DNA from: Microthrixaceae bacterium
GTDB lineage: Bacteria; Actinomycetota; Acidimicrobiia; Acidimicrobiales; Acidimicrobilacustridaceae
NCBI GenBank assembly: GCA_023264915.1
Contig: JAHFUU010000175.1
Coordinates: 1-6,057 of the forward strand
Length of the DNA stretch: 6,057 nt
Direction of reading: 5' to 3'
In this document: piece by piece, positions 5,855 through 6,057 of the stretch
How the letters are laid out: the number at the start of each line of letters is the position of its first letter
How positions within the stretch are numbered: the stretch's first letter is position 1
The notes under the pieces: generated by a model
The model's database searches: none
Seen by the model: only the letters and a program-made list of their open reading frames with translations
Told to the model about the DNA's origin: nothing
Made by a program: the position numbers and the translations under genes

Positions 5855-6057
5855 ATGCCCAGCCAGACCAGCACCCGTTCGCGTGCCACAACCAGAGGCC
5901 GCCACGCGCTACGCCCCTCGTCATCGAACCATGACGACTCGACCTCGCCGACCCTAGATCGGTCCAGACCGCTGCCCAACGGCCGGGCAGTCGTCGGCGC
6001 ACTCCTGGTCACGGTCGCGGCCGTCGGCACCTTCGCTGCCTACAGGTCCGCGACCGA
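5855..6057 (+). CDS. Membrane-anchored protein, SAF/CpaB-like N-terminus (truncated by window edge)
   Basis: The frame is open from ATG 5855 to the window end, 67 full codons. The first in-frame stop upstream is TGA at 5816, and no other start lies between. Residues 1-38 are Ser/Thr/Arg-rich and hydrophilic, with a look of disorder. Residues 39-67 read RPLPNGRAVVGALLV-type sequence, and 45-63 form one strong transmembrane helix ending in AAYRSAT. A hydrophilic tail followed by LPNGRAVVGALL and one helix resembles the N-terminus of actinobacterial SAF-domain (CpaB/RcpC-like) proteins linked to Flp/Tad pilus assembly or secretion. The SAF domain itself would lie outside the window, so the family call is tentative. 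No clear Shine-Dalgarno precedes the ATG. A promoter sits 93-121 nt upstream. The coding call is stronger than the family call. Confidence 0.6.
   Translation, partial: MPSQTSTRSRATTRGRHALRPSSSNHDDSTSPTLDRSRPLPNGRAVVGALLVTVAAVGTFAAYRSAT

Noticed and set aside
5682..5957. 91-codon plus-strand frame in the intergenic region
   Set aside because: It overlaps the better-supported edge gene and the promoter, and has no RBS or recognisable feature.
5428..6030. 200-codon minus-strand frame over the lipoprotein end and the intergenic region
   Set aside because: No domain or membrane pattern, and it is antisense to the restored domain 2 and to the edge gene.

Overview
This is a GC-rich window, consistent with a high-GC Actinomycetota genome. 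The core operon order, the -10 hexamers of the TAnnnT type and the likely leaderless transcripts suggest Acidimicrobiia or a relative. That placement is inference; no rRNA or other marker is present to fix it.

Region 1 (minus strand, 3430 down to 1) is a tight housekeeping operon: a PhoH-family ATPase, then ybeY (rRNA-processing metalloendoribonuclease), then a CNNM/CorC-HlyC-type membrane protein with DUF21 and CBS domains, then era (ribosome-assembly GTPase, cut by the window edge). Each downstream start overlaps the preceding stop by 4 nt (TTGA, ATGA, ATGA), so the genes are probably translationally coupled. Three of the four products are tied to RNA or ribosome maturation.

Region 2 (3600-4172, plus strand) is a divergently transcribed gene of unknown function. 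It encodes a helical N-terminus followed by two copies of what looks like a small Sm/SH3-like beta-barrel. Convergent with it, only 11 nt away, lies a small excisionase/MerR-type helix-turn-helix protein (4184-4432, minus) with a clear promoter that probably gives a leaderless or nearly leaderless mRNA.

Region 3 (4433-5590) begins with a 195-nt divergent intergenic region containing small inverted and direct repeats. It then holds a secreted lipoprotein gene with two tandem cupredoxin-like domains. The second domain is cut by a TAA at 5363-5365, yet the same frame continues for 74 clean codons that complete the domain and match domain 1. This interrupted gene is the most notable item in the window. 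It is a recent nonsense mutation, a sequence error or, less likely, stop-codon readthrough.

Region 4 (5591-6057) is a 264-nt intergenic stretch with a near-consensus promoter (TTGACC-N17-TATGGT), followed by the start of a membrane-anchored protein that resembles SAF/CpaB-type proteins and runs off the window. No tRNA, rRNA, CRISPR, insertion sequence or convincing intrinsic terminator was seen. I did not find a convincing new multi-gene system.
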